DNA of 64,000 bases from the NCBI RefSeq assembly GCF_014199325.1, contig NZ_JACIJJ010000005.1:62001-126000 (forward strand). The letters are read 5' to 3'. The translations under genes and the position numbers were made by a program. Origin of the DNA: Sphingomonas yantingensis (lineage in GTDB: Bacteria > Pseudomonadota > Alphaproteobacteria > Sphingomonadales > Sphingomonadaceae). The notes beneath the pieces are model-generated. The model made no database searches and was not told the DNA's origin. It saw only the letters and a program-made list of their open reading frames with translations. Of the stretch, positions 27,031 to 35,252 are shown piece by piece (within the stretch, counting starts at the first letter, position 1; each line of letters opens with the position of its first letter).

Positions 27031-28109
27031 TCTATCTCGACCATCAGGCGACGACGCCGCTCGCGCCCGAGGCGCTGGCGGCGATGCTGCCGTGGCTGGA
27101 GCGCCAGCACGCCAATCCGCACAGCCCCCACGCCCCCGGCCGCGCCGCGCGGGCGGCGGTCGAGGTGGCGCGCGATGCCATCGCCGCGCAGATGCCGCCG
27201 GACGGGCGCGTCGCGTTCACGAGCGGCGCGACCGAGGCGCTCAACTGGGCGATCAAGGGCACCGCCGGCCCGATCGTGACGATCGCGACCGAACATGCCG
27301 CGGTGCTCGATACCGCTGCCGCAACGGGGCGGCCGGTGAGGGGGCTGCCGGTCGGGCGGGACGGCATCGTCGACATGGACGCGGCCCGCGCGGCGATCGT
27401 GCCGGGGACGGGGCTGGTCGCGGCGATGCTCGTCAACAACGAGATCGGCGTAGTCCAGCCGATCGCCGAACTCGCCGCGCTCGCGCATGATGCCGGCGCG
27501 CTGATGCTGTGCGATGCGGTGCAGGGCTATGGCCGGACGCCGATCCCGGAGGGCTGCGACCTGATCGCGGTGTCGGCGCACAAGATCTATGGGCCGAAGG
27601 GGATCGGCGCCTTGTGGATACGCGACGGCATCGACCTTGCGCCGCTGTTGCACGGCGGCGGGCAGGAAGCCCCGGGGCGGTCGGGCACGCTCAGCCCTGC
27701 GCTCTGCGCCGGGTTCGGCGCGGCGGCGCGGCTGGTGAGGGCGCGGATGGAGGCGGACGCGGCGCACGTCGGGCGTTTGTTCGACCGGGCGCTGGCGGTG
27801 CTGGGCGATGGCTGGACGCTCAACGGATCGGCGATCGAGCGTTGGCGCGGCAACCTCAACGTGCGCCGGGACGGGCTGGACGTGGCGCGCCTCATGTCCG
27901 AATGCCGCGATATCGCCTTTTCCGCGGGCTCCGCCTGTGCCAGCGGATCGGGGCGGTCCAGCCACGTCTTGCGCGCGATCGGCTTGACCGAGATCCAAGC
28001 GCGGTCGAGCATTCGGATCGGCTTCGGCCGCGACACCACGGAGGAAGACCTGATCGACGCCCTCACCCGCATCGACGCCGCCGCCCGGGCGCAGCGGATC
28101 GCCGCATGA
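27027..28109 (+). CDS. Cysteine desulfurase (second of tandem pair)
   Basis: A 360-residue NifS-type enzyme closer to the textbook pattern: MIYLDHQATTPL at the N-terminus, H90 (ATEHAAV), PLP lysine K186 (VSAHKIYGPKG), and catalytic C304 in FSAGSACASG followed by RSSHVLRAIG. It provides persulfide sulfur for iron-sulfur cluster or cofactor assembly in the cytoplasm. Start and stop both form ATGA overlaps with the flanking genes, so the three genes (desulfurase, desulfurase, ferredoxin) are tightly coupled. No scaffold protein (IscU, SufBCD) is encoded nearby, so the sulfur acceptor is encoded elsewhere. Confidence 0.9.
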   Translation: MIYLDHQATTPLAPEALAAMLPWLERQHANPHSPHAPGRAARAAVEVARDAIAAQMPPDGRVAFTSGATEALNWAIKGTAGPIVTIATEHAAVLDTAAATGRPVRGLPVGRDGIVDMDAARAAIVPGTGLVAAMLVNNEIGVVQPIAELAALAHDAGALMLCDAVQGYGRTPIPEGCDLIAVSAHKIYGPKGIGALWIRDGIDLAPLLHGGGQEAPGRSGTLSPALCAGFGAAARLVRARMEADAAHVGRLFDRALAVLGDGWTLNGSAIERWRGNLNVRRDGLDVARLMSECRDIAFSAGSACASGSGRSSHVLRAIGLTEIQARSSIRIGFGRDTTEEDLIDALTRIDAAARAQRIAA

Positions 28110-28444
28110 CGCGCATCCGCTTCGTCGCCGCCGATGGCGAGACCGTGCGCGAGGTGACGGGGGTACCGGGCGACCGCCTGCTCGACCTCGCCCAGAATGA
28201 CGGCCAGCCGCTGGAGGGGACATGCGAGGGGCAGATGTCATGCTCGACCTGCCACGTCATCGTCGCGGCAGAGGATTTCGACCTCTTGAAGCCCGCAAGC
28301 GAAGAGGAGGAGGACATGCTCGACCTCGCCGCCGGGGCAACGCGGACCAGCCGGCTCGCCTGCCAGATCTGGATCGAGGACGGGTGGGAAGCGCTGACCG
28401 TCCGCATCCCGCCCGAACGCCGCGACATGCGCGGGCGCGGCTGA
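28106..28444 (+). CDS. [2Fe-2S] ferredoxin, adrenodoxin type
   Basis: A 112-residue electron carrier. The four cluster ligands are C40, C46, C49 (CEGQMSCSTCHVIV) and C86 (RLACQI), the C-x5-C-x2-C...C spacing of vertebrate/ISC-type adrenodoxin-like ferredoxins. The acidic loop EEEEDMLD (residues 66-73) is the usual surface for docking a reductase and partner. It is coupled by an ATGA overlap to the upstream cysteine desulfurase. In ISC systems this ferredoxin supplies electrons for reducing persulfide sulfur, so the pairing is functionally sensible. Confidence 0.92.
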   Translation: MTRIRFVAADGETVREVTGVPGDRLLDLAQNDGQPLEGTCEGQMSCSTCHVIVAAEDFDLLKPASEEEEDMLDLAAGATRTSRLACQIWIEDGWEALTVRIPPERRDMRGRG

Positions 28445-28508
28445 ACACGGAACCGCGGTTCCTTACAGGGATTAGGAAGGCTCTCCCTTCCTGCCGCTGG
28501 AGGCTCTC

Positions 28509-29594
28509 ATGTCCGGTTACGTCGCCTATTCCCCCGCCCTCGAGACGATCGGCGAGGACGAGCACGAGACGGTTGAGGGGCTGAAGGAGCAGTTCGGCCA
28601 CATCCTCGATACGACGCTGGCTGACTATGGCCGCGGCGTGCGGTCGGTTCATGCCAAGGGCCACGCGATCGCGCGCGGGCGGTTCGTCGTGGCGGCAGGC
28701 TTGCCGCCCGAACTGGCGCAGGGGCTGTTCGCCAAGCCCGGCGAGTATGAGGCGGTGTTCCGCATCTCGACCAATCCGGGCGACATTCTCGACGACGCGA
28801 TCTCGGTCCCGCGGGGCATGGCATTGAAGGTGCTGGGCGTCGAGGGCGAGCGGCTGCCGGGCAGCGAGGGGGAGGCGACGCAGGACTTCGTCATGGCCAA
28901 CGCCCCCGCCTTCGCCGCAAAGGACGCGAAGGCGTTCCTCGGCAACCTGAAACTGCTGGCGAAGACCACCGACAAGGCGGAGGGCGCCAAGAAGCTGTTT
29001 TCCGCCGCGCTTCAGGGGATTGAGGCGGGGCTGGAGAAGCTTGGCACCGAAAGCGGGCTTTTGAAGACGCTGGGCGGCGCGCCTCAGGTGCATCCGCTCG
29101 GCGCCACCTATTTCAGCCAGACGCCGTACCGCTTCGGCGATCATGTCGCGAAGTTCCAGCTTCGCCCGGTTTCGCCAGACCTGCTCGCGCTGGTCGGCGA
29201 GCGGATCGACGTGAAGGGGCGGCGCGATGCGATCCGCGAGGATACGGGCGAGGCATTGGCGCGGCACGGCGGCGTCTGGGAATTGCGCGTCCAGCTTTGC
29301 ACCGACGCCGAGGCGATGCCGATCGAGGACGCGACCGTCGTCTGGGACGAGGAAGCGAGCCCCTGGCGCACCGTCGCCCGGCTGGAGATCGACCCGCAGC
29401 CCGGCTGGGGCGAGCGCCACGAGGCGCTGGACGAGGCGCTGTCCTTCCGCCCGTGGCATGGCCTTGCCGCGCACCGCCCGCTCGGCAACATCAACCGGGC
29501 GCGCAACGAAACCTATCGCTTCTCCGCCGACACGCGGCGGCGGGCGAACGGGTGCCCGCTGCACGAGCCGGCGGCGCTCGCCGAGATCGCCTGA
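28509..29594 (+). CDS. Catalase family haem protein (small, y4iL-like)
   Basis: A 361-residue protein of the catalase superfamily but far shorter than classical catalases (about 480-750). The distal histidine lies in SVHAKGHAIARGRF, followed by YEAVFRISTNPGDI and GMALKVLGVEG, matching the small catalase-like group found in rhizobia and sphingomonads. The proximal tyrosine region is not obvious to me. It probably binds haem and acts as a peroxidase or peroxide-linked lyase rather than a full catalase. There is a 64-base gap after the ferredoxin gene, so it may be co-transcribed. The SRP RNA gene follows immediately. Confidence 0.85.
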   Translation: MSGYVAYSPALETIGEDEHETVEGLKEQFGHILDTTLADYGRGVRSVHAKGHAIARGRFVVAAGLPPELAQGLFAKPGEYEAVFRISTNPGDILDDAISVPRGMALKVLGVEGERLPGSEGEATQDFVMANAPAFAAKDAKAFLGNLKLLAKTTDKAEGAKKLFSAALQGIEAGLEKLGTESGLLKTLGGAPQVHPLGATYFSQTPYRFGDHVAKFQLRPVSPDLLALVGERIDVKGRRDAIREDTGEALARHGGVWELRVQLCTDAEAMPIEDATVVWDEEASPWRTVARLEIDPQPGWGERHEALDEALSFRPWHGLAAHRPLGNINRARNETYRFSADTRRRANGCPLHEPAALAEIA

Positions 29595-29631
29595 CCGCTT
29601 GCCAACCCGATCCCGCGCGGCCATATGCGGC

Positions 29632-29730
29632 GCGGGAGTCGGGCGGACGCAGCTGTCGCCAACTCGGTCAGGTCCGGAAGGAAGCAGCCGTAACGACCTC
29701 GTTGCGGGTCGTTCCGGCTCCCACCGCTCC
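29632..29730 (+). ncRNA. ffs: Bacterial small SRP RNA (4.5S RNA)
   Basis: The universally conserved apical domain is at 29666-29689 (GGTCAGGTCCGGAAGGAAGC then AGCC), the SRP54/Ffh binding site. The flanks fold onto each other: GGGAGTCGG near 29634-29642 pairs with CCGGCTCCC at 29714-29722, allowing one G-U. The asymmetric-loop arms lie between. This RNA with Ffh targets membrane and secretory proteins to the translocon. Ends are set from the stem and may be off by a few bases. The 3' end lies only a few bases from the stop of the convergent cupin gene, and I see no T-rich terminator. Confidence 0.93.
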
Positions 29731-29733
29731 CAT

Positions 29734-30666
29734 TCACTGTTTCCCTTGTGACTCCTCGGTGTAGGCGTGCCCGCCCGCCGGATAGGGATTGATCGCGACC
29801 CGCGTGCCCCATTGCCCCTCCGGCCCGCCGAAGCTGGCGCGGTGCCAGTGGCCCTGCGGCGCCGAGATGATGTCGCCGGCGGCGGCGGTAAAGACCGGCT
29901 GCCCCTCGACCTGAAGCGTGACGTTGCCCTCCATCACGAACCAGAATTCGTCATAGCCGACATGGAAATGACCGAGGTTCGAGGCCGGCGGCGTCGGCGT
30001 CGCGCGGCCGCGGATGTTGTTCACGAACAGGTGCTGGTCGGCGATGAACGCGCCGGGCCGTGCGCCCTTGCCGACAATCTCACCATAATAGTCGAGGAAC
30101 GGGCGGTGGCGGTCGTCGAACCCGCCGGGGCCGCCGGTAACGATCCGCTTTTCATACGCCCAGCCCGAAACCTTGGCCGGGGCGGGCGTGTCGGCAGGAT
30201 AGAGCGGCATGTCGCTGGCGGCGTTGAGCTGGAAATAGAGCGCGGGCGTGTCGCCTACGCTTTCGAGCGTGAACGAGACGCGAAAGGGCACGTCGATCTC
30301 GAACCCCTTGCGCGCGGTGAAGGCTCCCTGCCCCGCCATCGTCACGCGCAGCTCGCCCTCCCACACGATGATCGCGGTGCGGTTGTCGGAATAGGCCAGC
30401 GTCGTCGTCCGCCCGCCGGGGGCGAGCTGATGCCAGTCGGCGACCAGGTCCTTGTTGCGGATGACGGCCTGCGTCCAGTTCGGCTTGCCTCGGTGGAGCG
30501 CCTTGACGTCGGCCAGCTTCCACCATGGGCGATTGGGCGCGCGCCACGGGGTCGCGGGCGTCTTCTTCGGCGTCCAGGCGGCGAGCGGCGGGGGCGGGGC
30601 GGGGCGTTGCTGCGCGGGGGCGGCGACGGCGATCGCCGTCAGGGCGGCGGCGGCTGCGAGCTTCAT
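29734..30666 (-). CDS. Exported bicupin protein
   Basis: A 310-residue protein with a signal peptide (KLAAAAALTAIAVAAPAQQ) and two cupin-like barrels. The clearer C-terminal barrel has the metal motif HFHVGYDEFWFVMEG and the second motif PQGHWHRASF; the N-terminal barrel (residues about 75-150) has lost most histidines. The start at 30666 puts AGGGGA seven bases upstream; an ATG six bases earlier is too close. Cupins bind a divalent metal and may be dioxygenases, isomerases or binding proteins. Export is unusual for this fold. It is downstream of the MFS gene, 14 bases apart, and so likely in one transcript with it. Confidence 0.8.
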   Translation of the reverse strand: MKLAAAAALTAIAVAAPAQQRPAPPPPLAAWTPKKTPATPWRAPNRPWWKLADVKALHRGKPNWTQAVIRNKDLVADWHQLAPGGRTTTLAYSDNRTAIIVWEGELRVTMAGQGAFTARKGFEIDVPFRVSFTLESVGDTPALYFQLNAASDMPLYPADTPAPAKVSGWAYEKRIVTGGPGGFDDRHRPFLDYYGEIVGKGARPGAFIADQHLFVNNIRGRATPTPPASNLGHFHVGYDEFWFVMEGNVTLQVEGQPVFTAAAGDIISAPQGHWHRASFGGPEGQWGTRVAINPYPAGGHAYTEESQGKQ

Positions 30667-30680
30667 CGTCATTCCCCTGT

Positions 30681-32000
30681 TCAGACCGCGACCGGCACGG
30701 GTTCGATGCCGAGATCGTCGCTCGGCGCGGGCTCGATCAGCCGGTTCGGATCGACCACGGCCCAGGCGAGCGTTCCGGCGAGCACGATCACCGCTCCCGT
30801 CCCGAACGCAGCGACCCAGCCATATTGCGCGGCGATCCACGGCGTCAGCGAAGAGGTAATTGCCCCGCCGACCTGACACCCGACGTTCATCAGGCCCGAG
30901 ACAACCCCCGTGTGCCGCCCGGCGATGTCCGCCGTCACCGACCAGAAGCTGCTCTGCGAGACGTAGATCGCCCCGCCGCCGAGCGCGAGGACCGCGACCG
31001 CCAGCGGGGCGCTGTCCACCCGGCTGCCGATCAACAGGAATATGCCCGTCAGCACGAACGCGACCATCGCCAGCCCCGATCGCCCGGCATAGAGCCCGCG
31101 CCGCTTCGAGATCGCATCGTTCAGCACCCCGCCGCCGAGGCACCCGACCGTCATCGCAAGGAACGGCGCCATGCCGTAGAGCGCGCTCGCCTTCAGATCG
31201 AGGCCCCGCGCCTCCGCCAGATAGATGAAGAACCAGGAGAAGAAGATCCAGATGACGTAGCCGAACGCGAAATAGCTGAGGAACAGGCCCCAGACGTTGC
31301 GGCTGGACAGGATCGCGCGCCACGGGATCGCGACATGCGCGGCGGGTGAGGCGGGGGGCAGGCCGCCCTCGATATGCGCCAGTTCGGCGAGCGAGACCCG
31401 GCCATGCTCCTGCGGCCGGTCGCGCGCGACGGCGTACCAGATGACCGCCACGACGATGCCGATCGCCGCGCAGACGTAGAAGGACGCGCGCCAGCCGCCC
31501 ATGACGATGATTGCGGTGATGAGCGGCGGGGTCAGGCCGGACCCCGCGCCGACGCCCGCGAAGATCAGCCCGTTGGCCTTGCCACGCTCGCTCGCGGGGA
31601 CCCAGCGCGAGACGAACTGGTTGGCGGACGGATAGACCGCCGCCTCGCCGATGCCGAGCGCGAAGCGGACGATCGCCAGCATCAGGATCGCATGGGCAGC
31701 ATCCGGCGGCACCAACGCCGTGGCGATACTGAATAGCCCCCACCAGACCAATGCCCAGGTGAGTAGCAGCCGCGGACCGTAGCGCGCCGCGAGCCAGCCC
31801 GCCGGCACCTGAAACGCGGCATAGCCGATCAGGAACGCGCTGAAGACCCAGCCGAGCTGGATCTGATCGATCCCGTATTCCTGCCGCATCTGAACGCCGG
31901 CGACCGAGATATTGGTGCGGTCGAGAAACGCGATCGCGCTGATGACGAACAGCAGGAAGACGAGTCCCACCCGCACGCGCGTCCGCCGCTCTGTCGGCAT
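30681..32000 (-). CDS. MFS transporter, anion:cation symporter (ACS) type
   Basis: A 439-residue inner-membrane carrier with about 12 transmembrane helices. The N-terminus reads AIAFLDRTNISVAGVQMRQEYGI and the loop 2-3 motif is GWLAARYGPRLLL; LGIGEAAVYPSANQFVSRWVP is typical of ACS carriers such as galactonate, glucarate and phthalate symporters. These import organic acids with protons. ATG 32000 is preceded by GGAGAGGGTG, better than the upstream TTG. A regulator-like palindrome (32028-32039) sits in the promoter region shared with the divergent cupin gene. The substrate is inferred to be an organic anion, not identified. Confidence 0.9.
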   Translation of the reverse strand: MPTERRTRVRVGLVFLLFVISAIAFLDRTNISVAGVQMRQEYGIDQIQLGWVFSAFLIGYAAFQVPAGWLAARYGPRLLLTWALVWWGLFSIATALVPPDAAHAILMLAIVRFALGIGEAAVYPSANQFVSRWVPASERGKANGLIFAGVGAGSGLTPPLITAIIVMGGWRASFYVCAAIGIVVAVIWYAVARDRPQEHGRVSLAELAHIEGGLPPASPAAHVAIPWRAILSSRNVWGLFLSYFAFGYVIWIFFSWFFIYLAEARGLDLKASALYGMAPFLAMTVGCLGGGVLNDAISKRRGLYAGRSGLAMVAFVLTGIFLLIGSRVDSAPLAVAVLALGGGAIYVSQSSFWSVTADIAGRHTGVVSGLMNVGCQVGGAITSSLTPWIAAQYGWVAAFGTGAVIVLAGTLAWAVVDPNRLIEPAPSDDLGIEPVPVAV

Positions 32001-32027
32001 CACCCTCTCCCTTGCTGACCGCAAAAT

Positions 32028-32039
32028 ATCCTATATGAT
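32028..32039. promoter_or_regulatory. Candidate GntR/FadR-type operator A (ATCCTATATGAT)
   Basis: This matches the perfect palindrome ATCCTATAGGAT at 47798-47809 with one mismatch (T for G at position 9). It lies midway between two divergent genes, 28 bases before the MFS start and 63 before the cupin start, in a locally AT-rich patch that could hold both promoters. Confidence 0.5.
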
Positions 32040-32101
32040 TCTGGTGTAGAGCGGTTATATTCTTGCGTAAAGGCCTGAAGGGTCGATCGAGGGGAGGCGC
32101 G

Positions 32102-32971
32102 ATGATGCGCACGGCATTGGCGACGGTGATGATGCTGACGTTGCCCGCCTCGGCACAGACGCTTGATGCGCGGATCGGGCGGCACGATCCGGGCAAGCTG
32201 CGTGACCTCAGCGCGGTGCATGGCGGGGCGGGGACGATGCGCTTTGCGGGCCTGCTGGGACCCGACGCGCTGTCGACCAACCTGATCTTCGTCCACCGCG
32301 GCGTGATCGCGCCAAAGAGCAGCATCGGCCAGCATTTTCACAACCAGTGCGAGGAGATGTTCGTCATCCTCGATGGCGAGGCGCAGTTTACGGTCGATGG
32401 GCGTACCTCGACGATCAAAGGGCCGGCGGCGGTGCCGGATCAGATGGGTCATTCGCACGCGATCTACAATCCGACCGACAAGCCGCTGCAATGGCTGAAT
32501 ATCAATGTCGGCATCACCAAGGCCTATGACAATTTCGATCTTGGCGACACGCGTGAGGGGGCGGCGCTCGACCGGGTGCCGCAATTCATCTCGATGCGGT
32601 TCGACCGCGCGCTGCTGAAGCCGCTCGCAGGCGGCACCGGCGCGTCGTGGCGCCGTGCGCTGGGGCCGGAGATCTTTGCGACGACGTGGAGCTATGTCGA
32701 TCACTTGCTGCTCGCGCCGGGCGGCCGCGTGCCGTCGGCTGCGAAGGCCGGCATGAGCGAGATGCTCTACGTCATCGGCGGGGCAGGCGAGGTGGAAGTG
32801 GCCGGCGAGCGTGCGGCGATCCGGGCGGGCGATGCCATCCCTGTCGAGGTGGGACGCGCGCGCGCAATCCGCCAGACGGGTGCGGTCCCACTCGAACTCA
32901 TGATCGTCGGCGTGGCCAGGGATCAGGCCGCCAAGGCTGCCTTCGCCGCCGCCGCCCGCCCAGCGCGCTGA
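32102..32971 (+). CDS. Exported double-cupin protein
   Basis: A 289-residue protein with a signal peptide (MMRTALATVMMLTLPASAQT) and two cupin barrels. The first has QHFHNQCEEMFVILDGEAQF and a later GHSHAIYN, a complete His-x-His...Glu...His metal site. The second barrel (residues about 200-270, SEMLYVIGGAGEVEVAGERA) lacks the metal histidines. Start ATG 32102 or the adjacent ATG at 32105 follow GGGGAGG. It heads a plus-strand group with the ABM-like protein and the SMP-30 lactonase, and is divergent from the MFS gene across the candidate operator. It could be a periplasmic dioxygenase, isomerase or ligand-binding protein; the reaction is unknown. Confidence 0.8.
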   Translation: MMRTALATVMMLTLPASAQTLDARIGRHDPGKLRDLSAVHGGAGTMRFAGLLGPDALSTNLIFVHRGVIAPKSSIGQHFHNQCEEMFVILDGEAQFTVDGRTSTIKGPAAVPDQMGHSHAIYNPTDKPLQWLNINVGITKAYDNFDLGDTREGAALDRVPQFISMRFDRALLKPLAGGTGASWRRALGPEIFATTWSYVDHLLLAPGGRVPSAAKAGMSEMLYVIGGAGEVEVAGERAAIRAGDAIPVEVGRARAIRQTGAVPLELMIVGVARDQAAKAAFAAAARPAR

Positions 32972-32989
32972 ACCTCAGGGAGAGTGAAA

Positions 32990-33406
32990 ATGAAGCGACG
33001 TAAACTGCTGCAATTGCTGGGTCTCGCCGGTGTCGCGAGTGCAGTCCCTGCCGCCGCGTTGCCACAGGCGCGCGGACGCAAGCCGATCGTCCTCTATTGC
33101 GACCTCGCCATCGACCCGGCGCGCGAGGCCGAGATGCTCGACCATTTCCACAAGCGCTTCCGCCCCGCGGCGGAAAGCTTTCGCGGGCGCGGGTTCCTCG
33201 ACCTCAAGATGCTGAAGATCCGCTCGGTGATCCAGGGACAGCCGGCCCCCGCGAACGGCATCAACTATCGCTTCCAGTTAACCTATGAGAGCGAGGAACA
33301 GCGGCAGGTGTGGGTGAAGTCCGATCTGCACCAGCGCGTCTGGCCGCTGATCGAGAATACGGTCACGAACAAGGACTATCTCGTCCTGCTGACCGACGCG
33401 GTTTGA
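32990..33406 (+). CDS. Exported small protein with ABM-like (dimeric alpha/beta barrel) fold
   Basis: A 138-residue protein beginning MKRRKLLQLLGLAGVASAVP, a Tat-like or Sec signal. The mature part opens with KPIVLYCDLAIDPAREAEML, then DHFHKRFRPAAESFRGRGFL, the pattern of the antibiotic-biosynthesis-monooxygenase/dimeric alpha-beta barrel family. Members range from haem-degrading to cofactor-free oxygenases. ATG 32990 has GGGAGAG upstream; a GTG six bases earlier is less likely. It sits 18 bases after the cupin gene and 11 bases before the lactonase gene, so it belongs to the same operon. The exact activity is not assigned. Confidence 0.7.
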   Translation: MKRRKLLQLLGLAGVASAVPAAALPQARGRKPIVLYCDLAIDPAREAEMLDHFHKRFRPAAESFRGRGFLDLKMLKIRSVIQGQPAPANGINYRFQLTYESEEQRQVWVKSDLHQRVWPLIENTVTNKDYLVLLTDAV

Positions 33407-33417
33407 GGAGCCTGCCC

Positions 33418-34398
33418 ATGCGTTTCGCCCTATCGCTTGCCGCTGCTGTCGTTTGCGCCCCGCCGGTCCTCGCCCAGGAGGCGCCGCGGATCGAACGCGC
33501 CGATGCAGCGCTCGACGCGCTGATCGCGCCCGATGCGAAGGTCGAGCGGGTCGCCACCGGCTTCACCTTCGTCGAGGGGCCGTTGTGGCATCAAGGCAAG
33601 CTCTGGTTCTCCGACGTCAACGGCGACAAGCTGCGGACGGTGACGCGCGACGGCAAGGTGGTCGAGGTGCTCGCCAATTCGGGCGGCCTTCCCAATCCGC
33701 CCGCGGGCAAGAGCATCGGCTCCAACGGCCTCGTCCCCGCCGCGGACGGGCGCGTGCTAATGGCACAGATGGGCGCACGCCGAATCGTCAAGGTGGACGC
33801 CGCGGGCAAGATCGAACCGTTCCTCGACCGGCTGGACGGCAAACGGCTGAACAGCCCCAACGACATGGTCTATGCCCCGGACGGGTCGCTGTGGATCACC
33901 GATCCGCCTTTCGGCCTGTTCAACGGGATGGACAAGGACCCGGCCAAGGAACTGCCGTTCAACCCGGTGCTGCGCTATGCGAACGGCCGGCTGACCGCGC
34001 CGATCACCGACCTGGTCCTGCCCAACGGGATCGGCCTGTCGCCTAGGGGCGACACGCTCTACATCGCCGATTTCGGGCAGGCGACGATCTTTGCCTACAA
34101 CATCGCGGCGGGCGGCAAGCTGGGCACGCGGCGGACGGTGTTCACCTTTCCCAAGGAACCGGGCGGCGGGGCGGACGGGCTGAAGGTCGACAAGCGCGGC
34201 AATCTCTGGGCGACGGGGCCGGGGGGCATCTGGATCATGACGCCCGCGGGCAAGCAGCTCGGCCGCATCCGCCTGCCCGAAGTCGCCGCGAACATCGCGT
34301 TCGGCGAGGGTGGGAACGCGGCGTGGATCACCGCGTCGACGAGTGTGTACCGGGTGCCGATCAAGGGCGTGGGAATAATGCCGCGGTTCGCGAAATAG
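33418..34398 (+). CDS. SMP-30/gluconolactonase family protein, exported
   Basis: A 326-residue six-bladed propeller protein with a signal peptide (RFALSLAAAVVCAPPVLAQ). Metal-site residues typical of SMP-30 lactonases are visible: the glutamate in FTFVEGPLWH, asparagines in NSPNDMVYAPDG and LVLPNGIGLSP, and the aspartate in GGADGLKVDKRGNLW. Such enzymes open aldono- or other lactones using a divalent metal. The ATG at 33418 follows GAGGAG. Periplasmic location beside a PQQ dehydrogenase suggests that it hydrolyses a lactone made by that enzyme. It ends the plus-strand group and converges on the carbonic-anhydrase-like gene with 3 bases between. Confidence 0.88.
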   Translation: MRFALSLAAAVVCAPPVLAQEAPRIERADAALDALIAPDAKVERVATGFTFVEGPLWHQGKLWFSDVNGDKLRTVTRDGKVVEVLANSGGLPNPPAGKSIGSNGLVPAADGRVLMAQMGARRIVKVDAAGKIEPFLDRLDGKRLNSPNDMVYAPDGSLWITDPPFGLFNGMDKDPAKELPFNPVLRYANGRLTAPITDLVLPNGIGLSPRGDTLYIADFGQATIFAYNIAAGGKLGTRRTVFTFPKEPGGGADGLKVDKRGNLWATGPGGIWIMTPAGKQLGRIRLPEVAANIAFGEGGNAAWITASTSVYRVPIKGVGIMPRFAK

Positions 34399-34401
34399 CG
34401 T

Positions 34402-34926
34402 TCAATCCACGCGTGTCAGGTTCGCCTTGAAGTGCGCCTGGCGCGCGGCATAGCCGGCCGCCGAGACCTTGAGCGCGGCGAGCGCCTCTGGCGGCAGTTC
34501 GCGCACGACGCGGGCGGGCGAGCCGACGATCAGGCTGCCGGGCGGAAAGTTCTTGCCCTCGGTCACCAGCGCGCCCGCGCCGACCAGGCAATCGTCGCCG
34601 ATCACCGCATTGTTGAGCACCGTCGCGCCCATGCCGATCAGCACGCGGTCGCCGACCGTGCACCCGTGCAGGATCGCGTGGTGGCCGATCGTGCAGTCCG
34701 CGCCGACCGTCAGCGGTACGCCGGGGTCGGAATGCAGCATCGCCCCTTCCTGCACATTGGTCCGGTCGCCGAGCACGATGGGCGTGTTGTCGGCGCGGAT
34801 GACGGCGCCGAACCAGATGCCGACCTCACGACCCAATTGAACATCGCCGATCAGGTCGGCGGAGGGGGCGACCCAGCTGTCGTCCGGCACCTGCGGCGCA
34901 TGGCCGTCGATCGCGTAGCGCGGCAT
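34402..34926 (-). CDS. Gamma-class carbonic anhydrase-like hexapeptide-repeat protein
   Basis: A 174-residue left-handed beta-helix protein. Zinc ligands typical of the gamma-carbonic anhydrase family are present: H65 (GAMLHSDPG), H82/H83 and H87 (IGHHAILHG). The hexapeptide rhythm runs through VGDRVLIGMGATVLNNAVIG. Bacterial members (YrdA/PaaY-like) range from active carbonic anhydrases to thioesterases or unknown functions. The start at 34926 overlaps the stop of the upstream cytochrome gene by one base, giving translational coupling. The much longer open frame upstream is rejected. The protein is cytoplasmic, unlike the exported genes around it. Confidence 0.88.
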   Translation of the reverse strand: MPRYAIDGHAPQVPDDSWVAPSADLIGDVQLGREVGIWFGAVIRADNTPIVLGDRTNVQEGAMLHSDPGVPLTVGADCTIGHHAILHGCTVGDRVLIGMGATVLNNAVIGDDCLVGAGALVTEGKNFPPGSLIVGSPARVVRELPPEALAALKVSAAGYAARQAHFKANLTRVD

Positions 34927-35240
34927 CAGTGCTGCGCGGGTGCGGGCGAGGCGGGCGCCGAACCGTCCGGCCCGGCGAGGTTGGCGGCGAGATAGTCGGT
35001 CAGCACCTTCTGCTCCTCGGGCTCCAGTTCCGCGCCGCGGTCGATCATCGACTGCACCGTCGCGGCCCAGGCGGCGGGGGTCTTTCGAACGCCCGTCACC
35101 TGTGCCGTCGAATGGCAGAAGCCGCAACGCCCCTTGATGAGGTCGAGGCCGGGGCCGGGCGGCGGGGCGGCCTGTTGCCCCGCCACGGCGGTGCCGATGC
35201 CGGCAGCGGCGATCAGGAGGGCGACGGCTAGGTTACGCAT
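34926..35240 (-). CDS. Small monohaem c-type cytochrome
   Basis: A 104-residue exported protein: signal peptide MRNLAVALLIAAAGIGTAVA, then one haem-binding CGFCH (C39-H43). The downstream MIDRGAELEPEEQKVLTDYL segment resembles the C-terminal half of cytochromes that accompany quinoprotein dehydrogenases. It begins 12 bases after the PQQ dehydrogenase stop, so it probably accepts electrons from that enzyme in the periplasm. The axial methionine is not certain; M66 is a candidate. A proline/alanine-rich tail ends the protein. Confidence 0.88.
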   Translation of the reverse strand: MRNLAVALLIAAAGIGTAVAGQQAAPPPGPGLDLIKGRCGFCHSTAQVTGVRKTPAAWAATVQSMIDRGAELEPEEQKVLTDYLAANLAGPDGSAPASPAPAQH

Positions 35241-35252
35241 GGGACACCTCGT

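Noticed and set aside
29595..29760. A tRNA-like fold in the gap after the catalase-family gene
   Set aside because: The conserved GGTCAGGTCCGGAAGGAAGC core identifies SRP RNA, and no cloverleaf can be drawn.
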